A DNA stretch of 64,000 nt from an uncultured Stenotrophomonas sp. (GCF_945952405.1 NZ_CAMFIA010000014.1:41570-105569), one strand, 5' to 3'; positions 37,236 to 47,691 are shown, counted from the first letter of the stretch. Program-made: numbers and translations. The notes: generated from the sequence alone by a model not told the origin.

Positions 37236-37308
37236 GGGGTCAGATCCCTTTTCCGCAGGAAAAGGGATCTGACCCCCATCAGGCGCGCAGGAAACGGGAT
37301 CTGACCCC
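37236..37308. repeat. GGGGTCAGATCCC inverted repeat cluster
   Basis: A perfect long dyad (GGGGTCAGATCCCTTTTCC, GCAGG, and its complement) spans 37236-37276, followed by a third half-copy ending in GGGATCTGACCCC at about 37296-37308. Same family as 7039-7104. It sits directly after the exb terminator. Confidence 0.8.
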
Positions 37309-37340
37309 ATCAGGCGGCACTCGCCCGCTATGATCGGCGG

Positions 37341-38801
37341 ATGCTCGCCCTCTTCGACTCCCTGCGTCACTGGCTCGATGGCATCGCCCACCTCGGCACG
37401 ATCCTGGCGGTGGCGTATCTGCTGTACCTGTTCGCGCTGGCGGGCTGGATCATGCTGCAGAAGCGCGAGCCGGTGGCCACGCTCAGCTGGATCCTGTCGC
37501 TGGCGTTGCTGCCCTACCTGGGGTTGTTCATCTACTACCTGCTCGGCCCGCAGAAGGTGAAGCGGCAGCGCCTGCGCCGCGGCCGCGCGCGCTCGGGCAT
37601 GGAGCATTACAGCGATGTCTGCCCGCCCGATGCCGATTGCACCGAGCTGGCCAAGATCGCCCAGGCCACCACCGGGCTGGCGCCAAGCAGCGCGACCGAG
37701 GTCACCTGGCTGGTGGACGGTGCCGCAACCTATGCGGCCCTGCTGGAGGCGGTCGCGCAGGCCCGCGACCACATCCATCTGGAGTACTACATCTTCAACC
37801 CGGACCATGCCGGCAGCGCGTTGCGCGATGCCCTGGTCGAGCGCGCACGCGCCGGCGTGCAGGTGCGCCTGCTGCTCGACGCGGTGGGCTCGTCTGCCCT
37901 GCCCCGGCGCTTCCTGCAGCCCCTGCTCGACGCGGGCGGCGAAGCGGTCTGGTTCCATCCGCGGCAACTGCTGAAGCCGTTCAAGCGGCCGTGGTTGAAC
38001 CTGCGCACGCACCGCAAGCTGGTGATCGTGGATGGCCGCCTGGCCTTCACCGGTGGCATCAACATCACCGACGACGAGGACGAAAGCCGCAACCCCGACG
38101 CTTACCGCGACCTGCACATGCGCATCCGTGGCCATGTGGTGCGCAGCCTGCAGCTGGTGTTCGCCGAAGACTGGCTGTATGCCAGCGGCCAGGACCACTC
38201 GCACTTCGACATCGCGCGGCTGTGGCCGGCCGACATGCCGCTGCGCGCCGATGGCCCGATCAATGCCCAGGTGCTGGTGTCCGGGCCGGATTCGGGCTGG
38301 GAAACCATCCATCGCCTGCACGTGGCGGCGATCCAGGAAGCGCATGAGCGGGTCTGGCTGGTCACGCCCTACTTCGTGCCGGGTGAAGCGGCGCGGATGG
38401 CGCTGACCTCGGCCGCACTGGGCGGGCTGGACGTGCGCCTGCTGGTGCCGAAGATGAGCGACTCCTGGTTCGTCACCCAGGCCGCGCGCTCCTACTTCGA
38501 CGAGCTGCTGCACGCCGGCGTGAAGATCTACGAGTACGGGCCGCGGATGCTGCACACCAAGGCGTTCATCGCCGACGATGATGTCTGCATCGTCGGCAGT
38601 GCCAACTTCGATCACCGCAGTTTCCGGCTGAACTTCGAGCTGTCGATGATGATCAGCGACCGCGACCGCGTCGCCGCCCTGGCCGAGCTGCTGCAGGGCG
38701 AGTTCGACCGGGCCAGCCGCGTGCACGACCAGGCGGGCCGCCCGCTGTGGCTGCACCGCCTGCCCGAGGCCTTCGCGCGGCTGGCCTCGCCGCTGCTCTG
38801 A
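37341..38801 (+). CDS. cls: Cardiolipin synthase (phospholipase D family)
   Basis: A 486-residue ClsA-type enzyme that joins two phosphatidylglycerols. Two N-terminal membrane helices (TILAVAYLLYLFALAGWIML and TLSWILSLALLPYLGLFIYY) and two HKD catalytic motifs (THRKLVIVDGRLAFTGG at about 224-240 and LHTKAFIADDDVCIVGSANF at about 404-423). Length matches ClsA. Single gene followed by a small membrane protein. Confidence 0.95.
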   Translation: MLALFDSLRHWLDGIAHLGTILAVAYLLYLFALAGWIMLQKREPVATLSWILSLALLPYLGLFIYYLLGPQKVKRQRLRRGRARSGMEHYSDVCPPDADCTELAKIAQATTGLAPSSATEVTWLVDGAATYAALLEAVAQARDHIHLEYYIFNPDHAGSALRDALVERARAGVQVRLLLDAVGSSALPRRFLQPLLDAGGEAVWFHPRQLLKPFKRPWLNLRTHRKLVIVDGRLAFTGGINITDDEDESRNPDAYRDLHMRIRGHVVRSLQLVFAEDWLYASGQDHSHFDIARLWPADMPLRADGPINAQVLVSGPDSGWETIHRLHVAAIQEAHERVWLVTPYFVPGEAARMALTSAALGGLDVRLLVPKMSDSWFVTQAARSYFDELLHAGVKIYEYGPRMLHTKAFIADDDVCIVGSANFDHRSFRLNFELSMMISDRDRVAALAELLQGEFDRASRVHDQAGRPLWLHRLPEAFARLASPLL

Positions 38802-38841
38802 CGCAGCGCTACACTGCGGCGATCGTCCGGGGAGCCCGACT

Positions 38842-39111
38842 ATGTACTGGTTGTACCTGCTGCTGGCGCTGGGCTGTTTCGCCTTCGCCCTGAAGACCCC
38901 CAGCGCCGGGTTGATGGCCCTGTGCCTGCTGGCGGCCCTCGCCTTCCTGCTGGCCTGGGTGCGCGGTCGCTACGTGGCACGCTTCGGCGACCTGCAGCGC
39001 GACCCGGCCACCCTGGTCGATGCCGAGGAACTGCGCTGCCTGCGCGAACAGGCCCAGGCCCGCCGTACAGACGACGGCCACGACCACGATCCGTCCCCTC
39101 TTTCCAAGTAG
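38842..39111 (+). CDS. Small two-helix inner-membrane protein
   Basis: 89 residues: two hydrophobic segments (YWLYLLLALGCFAFAL and GLMALCLLAALAFLLAWV) then a soluble tail with RFGDLQRDPATLVDAEELRC and a His/Asp-rich end. Nine bases before pdxJ, so likely co-transcribed. Function unknown; codon use matches real genes. Confidence 0.75.
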   Translation: MYWLYLLLALGCFAFALKTPSAGLMALCLLAALAFLLAWVRGRYVARFGDLQRDPATLVDAEELRCLREQAQARRTDDGHDHDPSPLSK

Positions 39112-39120
39112 TACCGTTCC

Positions 39121-39864
39121 ATGACCCAGCTCAGCGTCAACGTCAACAAGATCGCCGTCCTGCGCAACTCGCGCGGCGGTGCCGAACCGGACGTGGTGCG
39201 TGCCGCCCAGGCCTGCCTGGATGCCGGTGCGCATGGCATTACCGTGCACCCGCGGCCGGACCGCCGCCACATCACCGCCGAGGACGTGCTGGCGCTGTCC
39301 ACGCTGACGCGCGCGCGTGGCGTTGAATTCAACATCGAAGGCAACCCGTTCGCCCCGCCCCGCGAGGGTTACCCGGGCCTGTTGCCGCTGTGCGCACAGA
39401 CGCGGCCGGCCCAGGCCACGCTGGTGCCCGATGGGGATGGCCAGATCACTTCCGACCACGGTTTCGATTTCGAACGGGACGCCGAGCGGCTACGCCCGCT
39501 GATCGCCGAACTGAAGGCGATGGGCTGCCGTGTCAGCCTGTTCGTCGATGCCGGCAATCCCCTGCTGGAGCAGGCGGCCGAGGTCGGTGCCGACCGCATC
39601 GAGCTGTACACCGGTCCGTACGCCGAGGCGCACGCGGCGGGCGATGCGGAGCCAATGCTGGCACTGTTCGCCGCCGCCGCGCGGCGCGCGCAGGCGGTCG
39701 GTCTCGGGGTCAACGCCGGGCACGATCTGTCGCAGGACAACCTGGGTGATTTCCTGGCCCAGGTGCCGGACGTGCTGGAAGTCTCGATCGGCCATGCGCT
39801 GATCGGTGAAGCACTGTATGACGGGTTGGACGCCACCGTGCGCGGGTACCTGGCGCTGCTGTGA
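39121..39864 (+). CDS. pdxJ: Pyridoxine 5'-phosphate synthase
   Basis: A 247-residue TIM-barrel enzyme that condenses 1-deoxyxylulose 5-phosphate with 3-amino-2-oxopropyl phosphate in vitamin B6 synthesis. Recognisable by [31 protein letters not shown] (catalytic His and phosphate contacts), NIEGNP and GVNAGHDL near the C-terminus. Normal length. Confidence 0.97.
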   Translation: MTQLSVNVNKIAVLRNSRGGAEPDVVRAAQACLDAGAHGITVHPRPDRRHITAEDVLALSTLTRARGVEFNIEGNPFAPPREGYPGLLPLCAQTRPAQATLVPDGDGQITSDHGFDFERDAERLRPLIAELKAMGCRVSLFVDAGNPLLEQAAEVGADRIELYTGPYAEAHAAGDAEPMLALFAAAARRAQAVGLGVNAGHDLSQDNLGDFLAQVPDVLEVSIGHALIGEALYDGLDATVRGYLALL

Positions 39865-39875
39865 CTGTCGCGGGC

Positions 39876-39899
39876 AGCCGAGCATGGGCTCGGCTCTAC
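39876..39899 (-). repeat. Single SMAG element, GAGCCGAGC subtype
   Basis: AGCCGAGCATGGGCTCGGCT then CTAC, just after the pdxJ stop; likely a transcript 3' end. Confidence 0.8.
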
Positions 39900-39996
39900 A
39901 CGACCTGACGCCGGGACCAGGGTCGGCTCGGCACCGCCCTGAACCCTTCAGGCGCCCGTCGCAGCCACTGAGACGGTGCCGGCGTACCCTGCCGCC

Positions 39997-41088
39997 ATGG
40001 GTATTGCGATCAAGGGCCGAGGTTCCACGTCCCACCTTGCCGGGCGCTTCGAAAGCACCGTCAGCGAGGCGGTGGATGACGGCTGGGCGGTGGATGAGAG
40101 CGAGGAGTTCCTCGCCCCGCGCCTGCGCACCGAAGTGCGCGCCGAAACCGCACGCAGCATCATCAGCCGCAACAATTCTCCGGACGTCGGCTTCAGCCAG
40201 TCGGTGAATCCGTACCGCGGCTGCGAGCACGGCTGCTCGTACTGTTTCGCGCGCCCCTCGCACGCCTATCTCAACCTGTCGCCGGGCCTGGACTTCGAGA
40301 CCAAGCTGTTCGCCAAGACCAATGCGCCGCAACTGCTGCGCAAGGAGCTGTCGAAGCCGGGTTACGTGCCGCAGCCGATCGCGCTGGGTATCAACACCGA
40401 CGCCTACCAGCCGATCGAACGCAAGTTCAAGCTGACCCGGCAGCTGATCGAAGTGATGCTGGAGACAAAGCATCCGTTCTCGCTGATCACCAAGAACGCA
40501 CTGGTCGAGCGCGACATCGACCTGCTGGCGCCGCTGGCCGCGGAGAACCTGGTCAGCGTGCACTTCTCGGTGACCTCGCTGGATCCACATCTTTCGGCGA
40601 AGCTGGAACCGCGCGCATCGGCACCGCATGCACGGCTGCGCGCGATGAAGCGCCTGCACGAGGCCGGTATTCCGGTCGGGGTGATGGTGGCGCCGGTGAT
40701 TCCGTGGATCAACGACAGCGAACTGGAAGCGGTCCTGGAGGCGGCGCATGATGCCGGCGCCAGCACCGCCGGCTACGTCCTGCTGCGCCTGCCGCTGGAA
40801 GTGGCCCCGCTGTTCCGCGACTGGCTCGATACCCATCATCCGGATCGTGCCGCGCACGTGATGAGCACCATCCAGCAGCTGCGCGGCGGCAAGGACTACG
40901 ACAGCCAGTTCGGCAGTCGCATGCGCGGCCAGGGTGTCTATGCCGACCTGTTGAACAACCGCTTCAAGCTGGCGCGCAAGCGCCTCGGCTTCAACGCGCA
41001 GAACAGCCACTGGCCGAAGCTGGATTGCAGCCGCTTCCTGAAGCCACTGCCACCGAAGAAGGATTCGCCGCAGGGCTCGTTGTTCTAG
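39997..41088 (+). CDS. PA0069-family radical SAM protein
   Basis: A 363-residue radical SAM enzyme with the cluster motif CEHGCSYC (CxxxCxxC, about 70-77) after NPYRG, as in spore photoproduct lyase-like proteins. GINTDAYQPIE and VSVHFSVTSLDPHLSAKLEP are typical of the group. ATG 39997 (MGIAIKGRGSTS) is chosen over one seven codons upstream. The reaction is not known for this family; DNA repair or a peptide or RNA modification are possibilities. Confidence 0.85.
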   Translation: MGIAIKGRGSTSHLAGRFESTVSEAVDDGWAVDESEEFLAPRLRTEVRAETARSIISRNNSPDVGFSQSVNPYRGCEHGCSYCFARPSHAYLNLSPGLDFETKLFAKTNAPQLLRKELSKPGYVPQPIALGINTDAYQPIERKFKLTRQLIEVMLETKHPFSLITKNALVERDIDLLAPLAAENLVSVHFSVTSLDPHLSAKLEPRASAPHARLRAMKRLHEAGIPVGVMVAPVIPWINDSELEAVLEAAHDAGASTAGYVLLRLPLEVAPLFRDWLDTHHPDRAAHVMSTIQQLRGGKDYDSQFGSRMRGQGVYADLLNNRFKLARKRLGFNAQNSHWPKLDCSRFLKPLPPKKDSPQGSLF

Positions 41089-41106
41089 CGCCTGTGGACG
41101 GCGCCC

Positions 41107-41817
41107 TCAGCCGCCGCCAAACAGCTTCTGCGCACTCTGGAACAGGATCCAGCTGGTGGCGATGAACTTGTCGCCCCCCTGCGGCCGGTTGCCGCGATGG
41201 GTGTGGGTGAACGCCGTCGGGGCGATCAGCAGGCTGCCGGTACGCGGCGCGATCTTGCGGCCCTGGAACAGGAACTCGGTCTCGCCTTCTTCGAATCCGT
41301 CGTTGAGGTACAGCGTCCACAGCACGTGCCGGTGCAGGGTCTCGGCCTGCGCATCACGTGGGTACAGTTCGCAGTGCCAGTAGGGATAACCGCCCTGCCC
41401 CGCCGCATACCATTGCAGGTTGATCGCGCCCGGGCGCAGGCAGGTGCGCGCCAGATCGGCCAACTGCTGTTCCGGCATGTCGGGGAAATCCTCGGCGGAC
41501 AGGCGTCGCGGTTGGCCATTGCTGTCCTGGATCTGCAACATCAGCGGTGCGATCAGCGCCTGTGGATAACGGCGTAGATAACTCAGCAGCCCGTTGAACA
41601 CCGCATGCTGCAGCTGATGGTCGACATCCTGCCAGCCGTCCAGGCCACTGATGCGCAGATCCTTGCTGTGCTTGAGTTCCGGGAACACGCCACTGCCCAC
41701 CGCACCCGGCAGCAGGCCCCGTGTGGCGCGCATGCGCTCAACGATCGCGGCACAGACCTCGCTGGGGACCGCGTTGTGGATGACTTCGATGAAATCGACC
41801 GGGCCGTGCTCGTGCAT
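41107..41817 (-). CDS. Probable 2-oxoglutarate/Fe(II)-dependent oxygenase
   Basis: A 236-residue protein with a jelly-roll oxygenase pattern: YPYWHCELYPRD (proposed His and acidic Fe ligands as HxE, about 151-162), a DGFEEGETEFLFQG strand, and AFTHTHRGNRPQGGDKFIAT with the distal His and a basic residue for 2-oxoglutarate. Related to prolyl-hydroxylase-like proteins. ATG 41817 has AAGGA upstream. Substrate unknown; the HxE instead of HxD is worth noting. Confidence 0.65.
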   Translation of the reverse strand: MHEHGPVDFIEVIHNAVPSEVCAAIVERMRATRGLLPGAVGSGVFPELKHSKDLRISGLDGWQDVDHQLQHAVFNGLLSYLRRYPQALIAPLMLQIQDSNGQPRRLSAEDFPDMPEQQLADLARTCLRPGAINLQWYAAGQGGYPYWHCELYPRDAQAETLHRHVLWTLYLNDGFEEGETEFLFQGRKIAPRTGSLLIAPTAFTHTHRGNRPQGGDKFIATSWILFQSAQKLFGGG

Positions 41818-41924
41818 CGTGCATTCCTTGGGCGGCAACGGCTTGATGGTGCCGCTTGCCGCCCTCGGTGTCACCCCACGGTCATGTCATCGATCTGCCA
41901 TGACCGCTGTAGGGTGATCGCTGC

Positions 41925-42941
41925 TCAGCCCTGCGCCTGGTCGTGCGCGTGGTGGTAGCGCACGGCCTCGGCCACTTCCTCGCGCGAGCCGAGGAACACC
42001 GGCACGCGCTGGTGCAGCTGGTCGGGCTGGATGTCGAGGATGCGCTCGCGGCCAGTCCAGGCGGCACCGCCGGCCTGTTCGACCAGCAGGCCCATCGGGT
42101 TGGCTTCGTACATCAGGCGCAGTTTGCCGGCCTTGGATGGATCCTTCTTGTCCCACGGGTAGATGAAGATGCCGCCGCGGGTGAGGATGCGATGCACGTC
42201 GGCCACCATGCTGGCGATCCAGCGCATGTTGAAGTTCTTGCCGCGCGCGCCTTCCTTGCCGGCCAGCAGGTCGCCGACGTACGCCTGCATCGGCGCTTCC
42301 CAGTGACGCTGGTTGGACATGTTGATGGCGAACTCCTGGGTGGCCGCCGGAATCTGCATGTTCTCGGTGGTCAGCACGAACTCGCCCTTCTCGCGGTCCA
42401 GGGTGAAGGCATGGGTACCGTGGCCGACGGTCAGCACCAGCTGCGTGCTCGGCCCATAGATGCAGTAGCCGGCGGCGATCTGCTTGCTGCCCGGCTGCAG
42501 GAACGCGTCATCGCCCGGCAGTTCGACATTGGTTGGGCAGCGCAGCACCGAGAAGATGGTGCCGACCGAGACGTTGACGTCGATGTTGGAGCTGCCGTCG
42601 AGGGGATCGAACAGCAGCAGGAAATCGCCGCGCGGGTAGATGTCCGGCACCGGCTGGCTGTGGTCCATTTCCTCCGAGGCGCAGGCCGCGAGGTGGCCGC
42701 CCCAGGCATTGGCTTCAAGCAGGATCTCGTTGCTGATGACGTCCAGCTTCTTCTGTGCTTCGCCCTGCACGTTGCCGGTGCCGGCATCGCCGAGCACGCC
42801 ACCGAGGGCGCCCTTGCTGACGGCAATGGAGATGCTGGTGCAGGCGCGGGCGACGACCGCGATCAGCTGGCGCAGGTCGGCATTGATGCGGCCGGCGTGC
42901 TGTTCCTGGATCAGGAAGCGGGTCAACGAAGTACGGGACAT
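41925..42941 (-). CDS. fbp: Class 1 fructose-1,6-bisphosphatase
   Basis: A 338-residue gluconeogenic phosphatase. Metal-site motifs: [12 protein letters not shown] (about 110-121) and the upstream ASEEMDH (Glu ligand); substrate site [20 protein letters not shown] and the C-terminal [18 protein letters not shown] 42941 ([10 protein letters not shown]) is chosen since the 32-codon extension upstream is unconserved. Length normal. Confidence 0.97.
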   Translation of the reverse strand: MSRTSLTRFLIQEQHAGRINADLRQLIAVVARACTSISIAVSKGALGGVLGDAGTGNVQGEAQKKLDVISNEILLEANAWGGHLAACASEEMDHSQPVPDIYPRGDFLLLFDPLDGSSNIDVNVSVGTIFSVLRCPTNVELPGDDAFLQPGSKQIAAGYCIYGPSTQLVLTVGHGTHAFTLDREKGEFVLTTENMQIPAATQEFAINMSNQRHWEAPMQAYVGDLLAGKEGARGKNFNMRWIASMVADVHRILTRGGIFIYPWDKKDPSKAGKLRLMYEANPMGLLVEQAGGAAWTGRERILDIQPDQLHQRVPVFLGSREEVAEAVRYHHAHDQAQG

Positions 42942-43065
42942 GGGCGGGCAGGTCTCGGCAGCGGGAAAACGCCTATTGTCGCCGGTCCGGCGCGGGCGTG
43001 CGTGAGCGCAGGGAGGCGTAATCGTTTCCAGATGCATCGCGCTGGTGGCGCTTCGCCAGGCAACG

Positions 43066-43134
43066 GTAGAGCCGAGCCCATGCTCGGCTGTCTTCCGCGC
43101 TGCGCAGGTGAGCCGAGCGTGGGCTCGGCTCTAC
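43066..43134. repeat. Inverted pair of SMAG elements, GAGCCGAGC subtype
   Basis: Forward copy 43066-43089 and reverse copy 43111-43134, the same subtype and near-identical to the pair at 5773-5832. Lies between two minus-strand genes. Confidence 0.85.
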
Positions 43135-43145
43135 AGTGATCCGGC

Positions 43146-43174
43146 AAAAACAAAGGCGCCTTTCGGCGCCCTTG
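43146..43174 (-). terminator. Rho-independent terminator of the aminotransferase gene
   Basis: On the minus strand GGGCGCCGAAAGGCGCC followed by TTTGTTTTTG, 25 bp after the stop. Confidence 0.85.
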
Positions 43175-43198
43175 TTCTCACACCACTGGAGCGTTGCT

Positions 43199-44401
43199 TC
43201 AGCCCTTGGCGACGGTGGCCACGGCCTTGGCGACGTATTCCAGGTTGTTCTGGTTCAGCGCCGCAACGCAGATGCGGCCGGTGCCGACGGCGTAGATGCC
43301 GAACTCGTCACGCAGGCGTTCGACCTGTTCGCGGCTCAGGCCGGAATAGGAGAACATGCCGGCCTGCTCATTGATGAAGCCGAACTGCGGAGCGCCGGCG
43401 GCGGCCAGCTTCTCGACCAGGCCCTGACGCAGGGCATGGATGCGCTCGCGCATCTCGGTCAGCTCCTGCTCCCACATCGCGCGCAGTTCCGGGTTGTTCA
43501 GCACGCCAGCCACCAGCGCGGCACCGTGGGTGGACGGGCTGGAGTAGATCGTGCGGATCACGCGCTTGACCTGCGACTGCACGGCCTTGGCATCGGCCGC
43601 AGTCGGCGCGACCATCGACAGTGCACCGACGCGCTCGCCGTACAGCGAGAACGACTTGGAGTACGAGTTGGCGACGATGAAGCTGTCGATGCCGGCCTCG
43701 GCAATGATGCGCACCGCGGCACCGTCCTGCTCGATGCCCTTGTCGAAGCCCTGGTAGGCCATGTCGATGAAGGGGAACAGCTGGCGGTCCTTCAGCAGCT
43801 GCGCGACCTGCTTCCACTGGGTGACCGTGAGGTCGGCACCGGTCGGGTTGTGGCAGCAGGCGTGCAGCAGCACCACGGTGCCCGGCTGCAGCTTCTGCAG
43901 GTCGGCCAGCAGGCCGTCGAAATTGACGCCATGGGTGGTCGGGTCGAAGTAGGTGTAATCCAGCACTTCGAAGCCGGCGGCGCTGAACACCGCGCGGTGG
44001 TTTTCCCAGCTCGGGTTGCTGAGCGCAACGGTGGCGTGCGGCAGCAGCTTCTTCAGCACGTCGGCGCCGACGCGCAGCGCACCGCTGCCACCGACGGTCT
44101 GTGCGGTGGTGACGCGGCCGGCGGCCAGCAGCGGCGAGTCCTTGCCGAACACCAGTTCACGCGTGGCCTGCGTGTACGCCGGCAGGCCATCGATCGGCAG
44201 GTAGCCGCGCGGTTTGGCTTCAGCGGCGAGCTGCTGCTCGATCTGCTTGACGGCGCGCAGCAGCGGAATGCGGCCGCTCTCGTCGTAGTAGATGCCCACA
44301 CCCAGGTTGACCTTGGTCGGGCGGCTGTCGGCGTTGTACGCCTCGGTCAGGCCCAGGATCGGGTCGCCTGGGACCAGTTCCACGTTTGCAAAGAAGGACA
44401 C
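43199..44401 (-). CDS. tyrB: Aromatic/aspartate aminotransferase
   Basis: A 400-residue PLP enzyme of class I, transferring amino groups between aromatic amino acids or aspartate and 2-oxoglutarate. NSYSKSFSLYGERVG contains the PLP-binding Lys (about 249); ACCHNPTGADL and SNPSWENH are standard. The GTG start (SFFANVELVPGDPILGLTEA) is chosen as the family begins here. TyrB versus AspC is hard to separate; the xanthomonad protein is usually annotated as aromatic aminotransferase. Confidence 0.92.
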   Translation of the reverse strand: MSFFANVELVPGDPILGLTEAYNADSRPTKVNLGVGIYYDESGRIPLLRAVKQIEQQLAAEAKPRGYLPIDGLPAYTQATRELVFGKDSPLLAAGRVTTAQTVGGSGALRVGADVLKKLLPHATVALSNPSWENHRAVFSAAGFEVLDYTYFDPTTHGVNFDGLLADLQKLQPGTVVLLHACCHNPTGADLTVTQWKQVAQLLKDRQLFPFIDMAYQGFDKGIEQDGAAVRIIAEAGIDSFIVANSYSKSFSLYGERVGALSMVAPTAADAKAVQSQVKRVIRTIYSSPSTHGAALVAGVLNNPELRAMWEQELTEMRERIHALRQGLVEKLAAAGAPQFGFINEQAGMFSYSGLSREQVERLRDEFGIYAVGTGRICVAALNQNNLEYVAKAVATVAKG

Positions 44402-44572
44402 GGCGGTACTCGTTCGGTAGACGGAAAGGGGGAGGAATTGCGCCACGCGGCTTGCGGCTTTTCGGCCGGAAACAGCCCATCGTAACAAAGCCTGCCGGGG
44501 CTGGCCGCCGCCATCGTCATCCGCCGCCCCGTACCATGGCGTGCGTTGCCGCCCGATCCATCAACCTGAATC

Positions 44573-46663
44573 ATGAATCCCGCCGCACGACGCCATTGCC
44601 TGCCGCTGTCCGCGCTGTTGCTGTCGCCCCTGGCGGCGGTGGCCGAGCCCACCCCTACCGCCCTTCCCGCCGTGCAGGTGCAGGCCGCACGGGTGCCGGG
44701 CATCGACCCGTTCGCGCTGCCGGCCAGCCAGGACACGGTCTGGATCGACGCCGGCCGCGCCGGTACCGGCGTGCAGCTGTCCGAGGCGCTGGCCGGGGTA
44801 CCGGGGCTGCTGGCGCGCGACCGGCAGAATTTCGCCCAGGACACCCAGCTGTCGATCCGCGGCTTCGGCGCGCGTTCGACCTTCGGTGTGCGCGGGGTGC
44901 GGGTGCTGATCGACGGAGTACCGGCGACCATGCCCGATGGCCAGGGCCAGCTGTCGCATGCCAGCCTGCTCGGTGCCGAACGCATCGAGGTGTTGCGCGG
45001 GCCGTTCTCGGCGCTGTACGGCAATTCCTCCGGCGGCGTGCTGCAGGTGTGGAGCGCGCAGGGCCAGGCCGGCGACCCGTGGCGGCTGCGCCTCAACGCT
45101 GGTGCCGACACTACGCTCAGCGTCGGTGCCCAGCTGAAGGGCGCCGGCCGCGGGCTGGACTACAACATCGCGGCCACCCACTTCCGCACCGATGGCTGGC
45201 GCGATCACAGCCGTGCGCGCCGCGAATCGCTCAATGCCCGCCTGGGCGGCGAGCTGGGCGGCGGGCGGCTGGAACTGCTGCTCAATGCGCTGGAGGCACC
45301 GGACGCGCAGGACCCGCTGGGGCTGACCCGTGCGCAGGTGGCTGCGGACCCGCGCCAGGCGACAGCGGTCGCGCACCAGTACAACACCCGCAAATCGGTG
45401 CGCCAGCAACAGGCGGGCCTGCGCTGGACGCGGGAAACCGAGGCGCAGCGCTGGCAGTTGATGGGCTATGCCGGTCAGCGCGCGGTGAGCCAGTACCTGC
45501 CGATACCCGCCGCCGCCCAGGCCAATCCCCTGCATGCCGGCGGGGTGATCGATCTCGATGGCGGCTATGGCGGGCTGGACGCGCGCTGGGGCTGGCACGG
45601 CACGCTGGCCGATCGTCCGCTGGACCTGGTGGCCGGGATCAGCGCCGACCGGCAACGCCAGCACCGCACCGGCTACGAGAACTTCGTCGCCGGCCAGCTG
45701 GGGGGGCGCGGCCGCCTGCGCCGCGACCAGATCGACATCGTGCAGAACGTGGATCAGTTCGCGCAGGCCTGGTGGCAATGGAGTCCGCGCTGGTCGCTGC
45801 TGGCCGGGCTGCGCCACAGCCAGGTACGCTTCGAGTCCGATGACCGCTACGTCACCGGCAGCAACCCGGACGACAGCGGCCACCGTCGTTACCAGGCCAC
45901 CACGCCGGTGGCCGGCATCAGCTTCGCGGCCAGCCCGCAGTGGCGCCTGCACGCGGCCGTCGGTCGCGGCTTCGAGACGCCCACCTTCAATGAGCTGGGC
46001 TATCGCGCCGATGGCCAGGCCGGGCTGGCGCTGGATCTGGCCGCGGCCCGCAGCCGCAACCTGGAGGTCGGCAGCAAGTGGCAGGCGCAGGATGGAACCC
46101 GGCTCGATATCAGCCTGTTCCGCGCAGATACCGACAATGAGTTGGCCGTTGCCAGCAATATCGGTGGGCGCAGCACCTACCGCAACATCGGCCGTACCCG
46201 CCGCCAGGGCGTGGAACTTGAGTACCACCAACCGCTGGCCGCGCAGCTGGAACTGCAGCTGGCCTGGACCTGGCTGCAGGCGCAGGTGCGCTCGCCCTAC
46301 CTCACCTCCAACAGCCCGGTCGCTGCTGGCAGCCGGCTGCCCGGCGTGCCGCGGCAACAGGCCTTCGCCCGCCTGCAGTGGACGCCTGCCGACTGGCAGT
46401 GGGCGCTGGAGGCCTCGGCCAGCAGCGATACCGTGGCCAACGACCTGGCCACCGCGCGAGCGCCGGGCTTCGCCCTGCTGCATCTGGAAGGGGGACGCCG
46501 CTGGACCCTGCCGGGCGGCGAACTGCGTGCGTTCGCGCGGCTGGAGAACGTACTGGACCAGGGCTATATCGGCTCGGTGATCGTCAACGATGGCAACGGC
46601 CGCTTCTACGAGCCGGGGCCGGGCCGCCGCGCCAGCGCCGGGTTGCAGTGGTCGTGGCGCTAG
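44573..46663 (+). CDS. TonB-dependent outer-membrane receptor
   Basis: A 696-residue receptor with a signal peptide (ends AAVAEP, about residue 25), a plug domain (about 50-160: LSIRGFGARSTFGVRGVRVL, IDGVPATMPDGQG, ERIEVLRGPFSALYGNSSGG) and a beta-barrel ending in an aromatic C-terminal strand (ASAGLQWSWR, although the last residue is Arg rather than Phe/Trp). The TonB box may be in the segment TALPAVQVQA. Ligand unknown; FecA/PhuR-like siderophore receptors have this plug. It depends on the tonB-exbBD genes at 34.7-37.2 kb. Confidence 0.9.
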   Translation: MNPAARRHCLPLSALLLSPLAAVAEPTPTALPAVQVQAARVPGIDPFALPASQDTVWIDAGRAGTGVQLSEALAGVPGLLARDRQNFAQDTQLSIRGFGARSTFGVRGVRVLIDGVPATMPDGQGQLSHASLLGAERIEVLRGPFSALYGNSSGGVLQVWSAQGQAGDPWRLRLNAGADTTLSVGAQLKGAGRGLDYNIAATHFRTDGWRDHSRARRESLNARLGGELGGGRLELLLNALEAPDAQDPLGLTRAQVAADPRQATAVAHQYNTRKSVRQQQAGLRWTRETEAQRWQLMGYAGQRAVSQYLPIPAAAQANPLHAGGVIDLDGGYGGLDARWGWHGTLADRPLDLVAGISADRQRQHRTGYENFVAGQLGGRGRLRRDQIDIVQNVDQFAQAWWQWSPRWSLLAGLRHSQVRFESDDRYVTGSNPDDSGHRRYQATTPVAGISFAASPQWRLHAAVGRGFETPTFNELGYRADGQAGLALDLAAARSRNLEVGSKWQAQDGTRLDISLFRADTDNELAVASNIGGRSTYRNIGRTRRQGVELEYHQPLAAQLELQLAWTWLQAQVRSPYLTSNSPVAAGSRLPGVPRQQAFARLQWTPADWQWALEASASSDTVANDLATARAPGFALLHLEGGRRWTLPGGELRAFARLENVLDQGYIGSVIVNDGNGRFYEPGPGRRASAGLQWSWR

Positions 46664-46694
46664 GACGGTGGTGCCGGCTGCTGGGATTTCGGGT

Positions 46695-46776
46695 TGCCGG
46701 CCAGCGGCCGGCACTACCGGACCCGGGCGATATCCGCTGCGGGGGTTTCAGATTGCCGGCCAGCGGCCGGCACTAC
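46695..46776 (-). repeat. Two SMAG elements in direct orientation
   Basis: Copies at 46695-46717 and 46754-46776, 59 bp apart, both in the reverse orientation, after the receptor gene. A more degenerate GTGGTGCCGGC sits just before them. Confidence 0.85.
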
Positions 46777-46779
46777 CGG

Positions 46780-47208
<429 letters not shown>

Positions 47209-47271
47209 TCACCCCCCGATAACGGCACCGCGCGTATTCCTGCCCACCCGCCCCCGCTGCAGGAGCCGGCC

Positions 47272-47670
47272 ATGCCCCGTCTTGAACGACCCGCACCGTC
47301 CGTGTTCAACGCCCTGCTCGATCCGCTCGGCCAGCGCACCGCGCAGCGCCGCACCCGCCGCCATGAAGATCCGCAGGCGGTGGCCCAGGACTACCTGCAG
47401 TACATGCTCAGCGACTATGAGGAGCGTCGTGGCCAGAGCCACCGCAACTGGCGCGACCTGTGCCCGGTGTATGCGTTCGCGCTGACCACCCATGCGGCCG
47501 ACTGGCCGCGCGGTGACGCCGCCGATACCTGCGAGGAACTGGCCGAGCACTGGGAGCAGATGCGCGGGCAGTCACGCCTGGCGTGGTCGCAGGCGCGGCC
47601 CGTGGTGGAAGACGCCTGGCGCGCGCTGGATCACATTCCGGCAGCGGCGGTACGACCGTTGCTGCAGTAA
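47272..47670 (+). CDS. Hypothetical cytosolic protein
   Basis: 132 residues, soluble, largely helical in appearance, with several Trp and Tyr (RNWRDLCPVYAFALTTHAAD, CEELAEHWEQMRG). No known domain. No signal peptide. Codon pattern fits the genome and the frame is open with a start preceded by AGGAG (CAGGAGCCGGCC). It stands between the FPASDP gene and the Ku operon without an obvious link. Confidence 0.65.
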   Translation: MPRLERPAPSVFNALLDPLGQRTAQRRTRRHEDPQAVAQDYLQYMLSDYEERRGQSHRNWRDLCPVYAFALTTHAADWPRGDAADTCEELAEHWEQMRGQSRLAWSQARPVVEDAWRALDHIPAAAVRPLLQ

Positions 47671-47691
47671 CCGAGCGCAGGCATTGAACCT

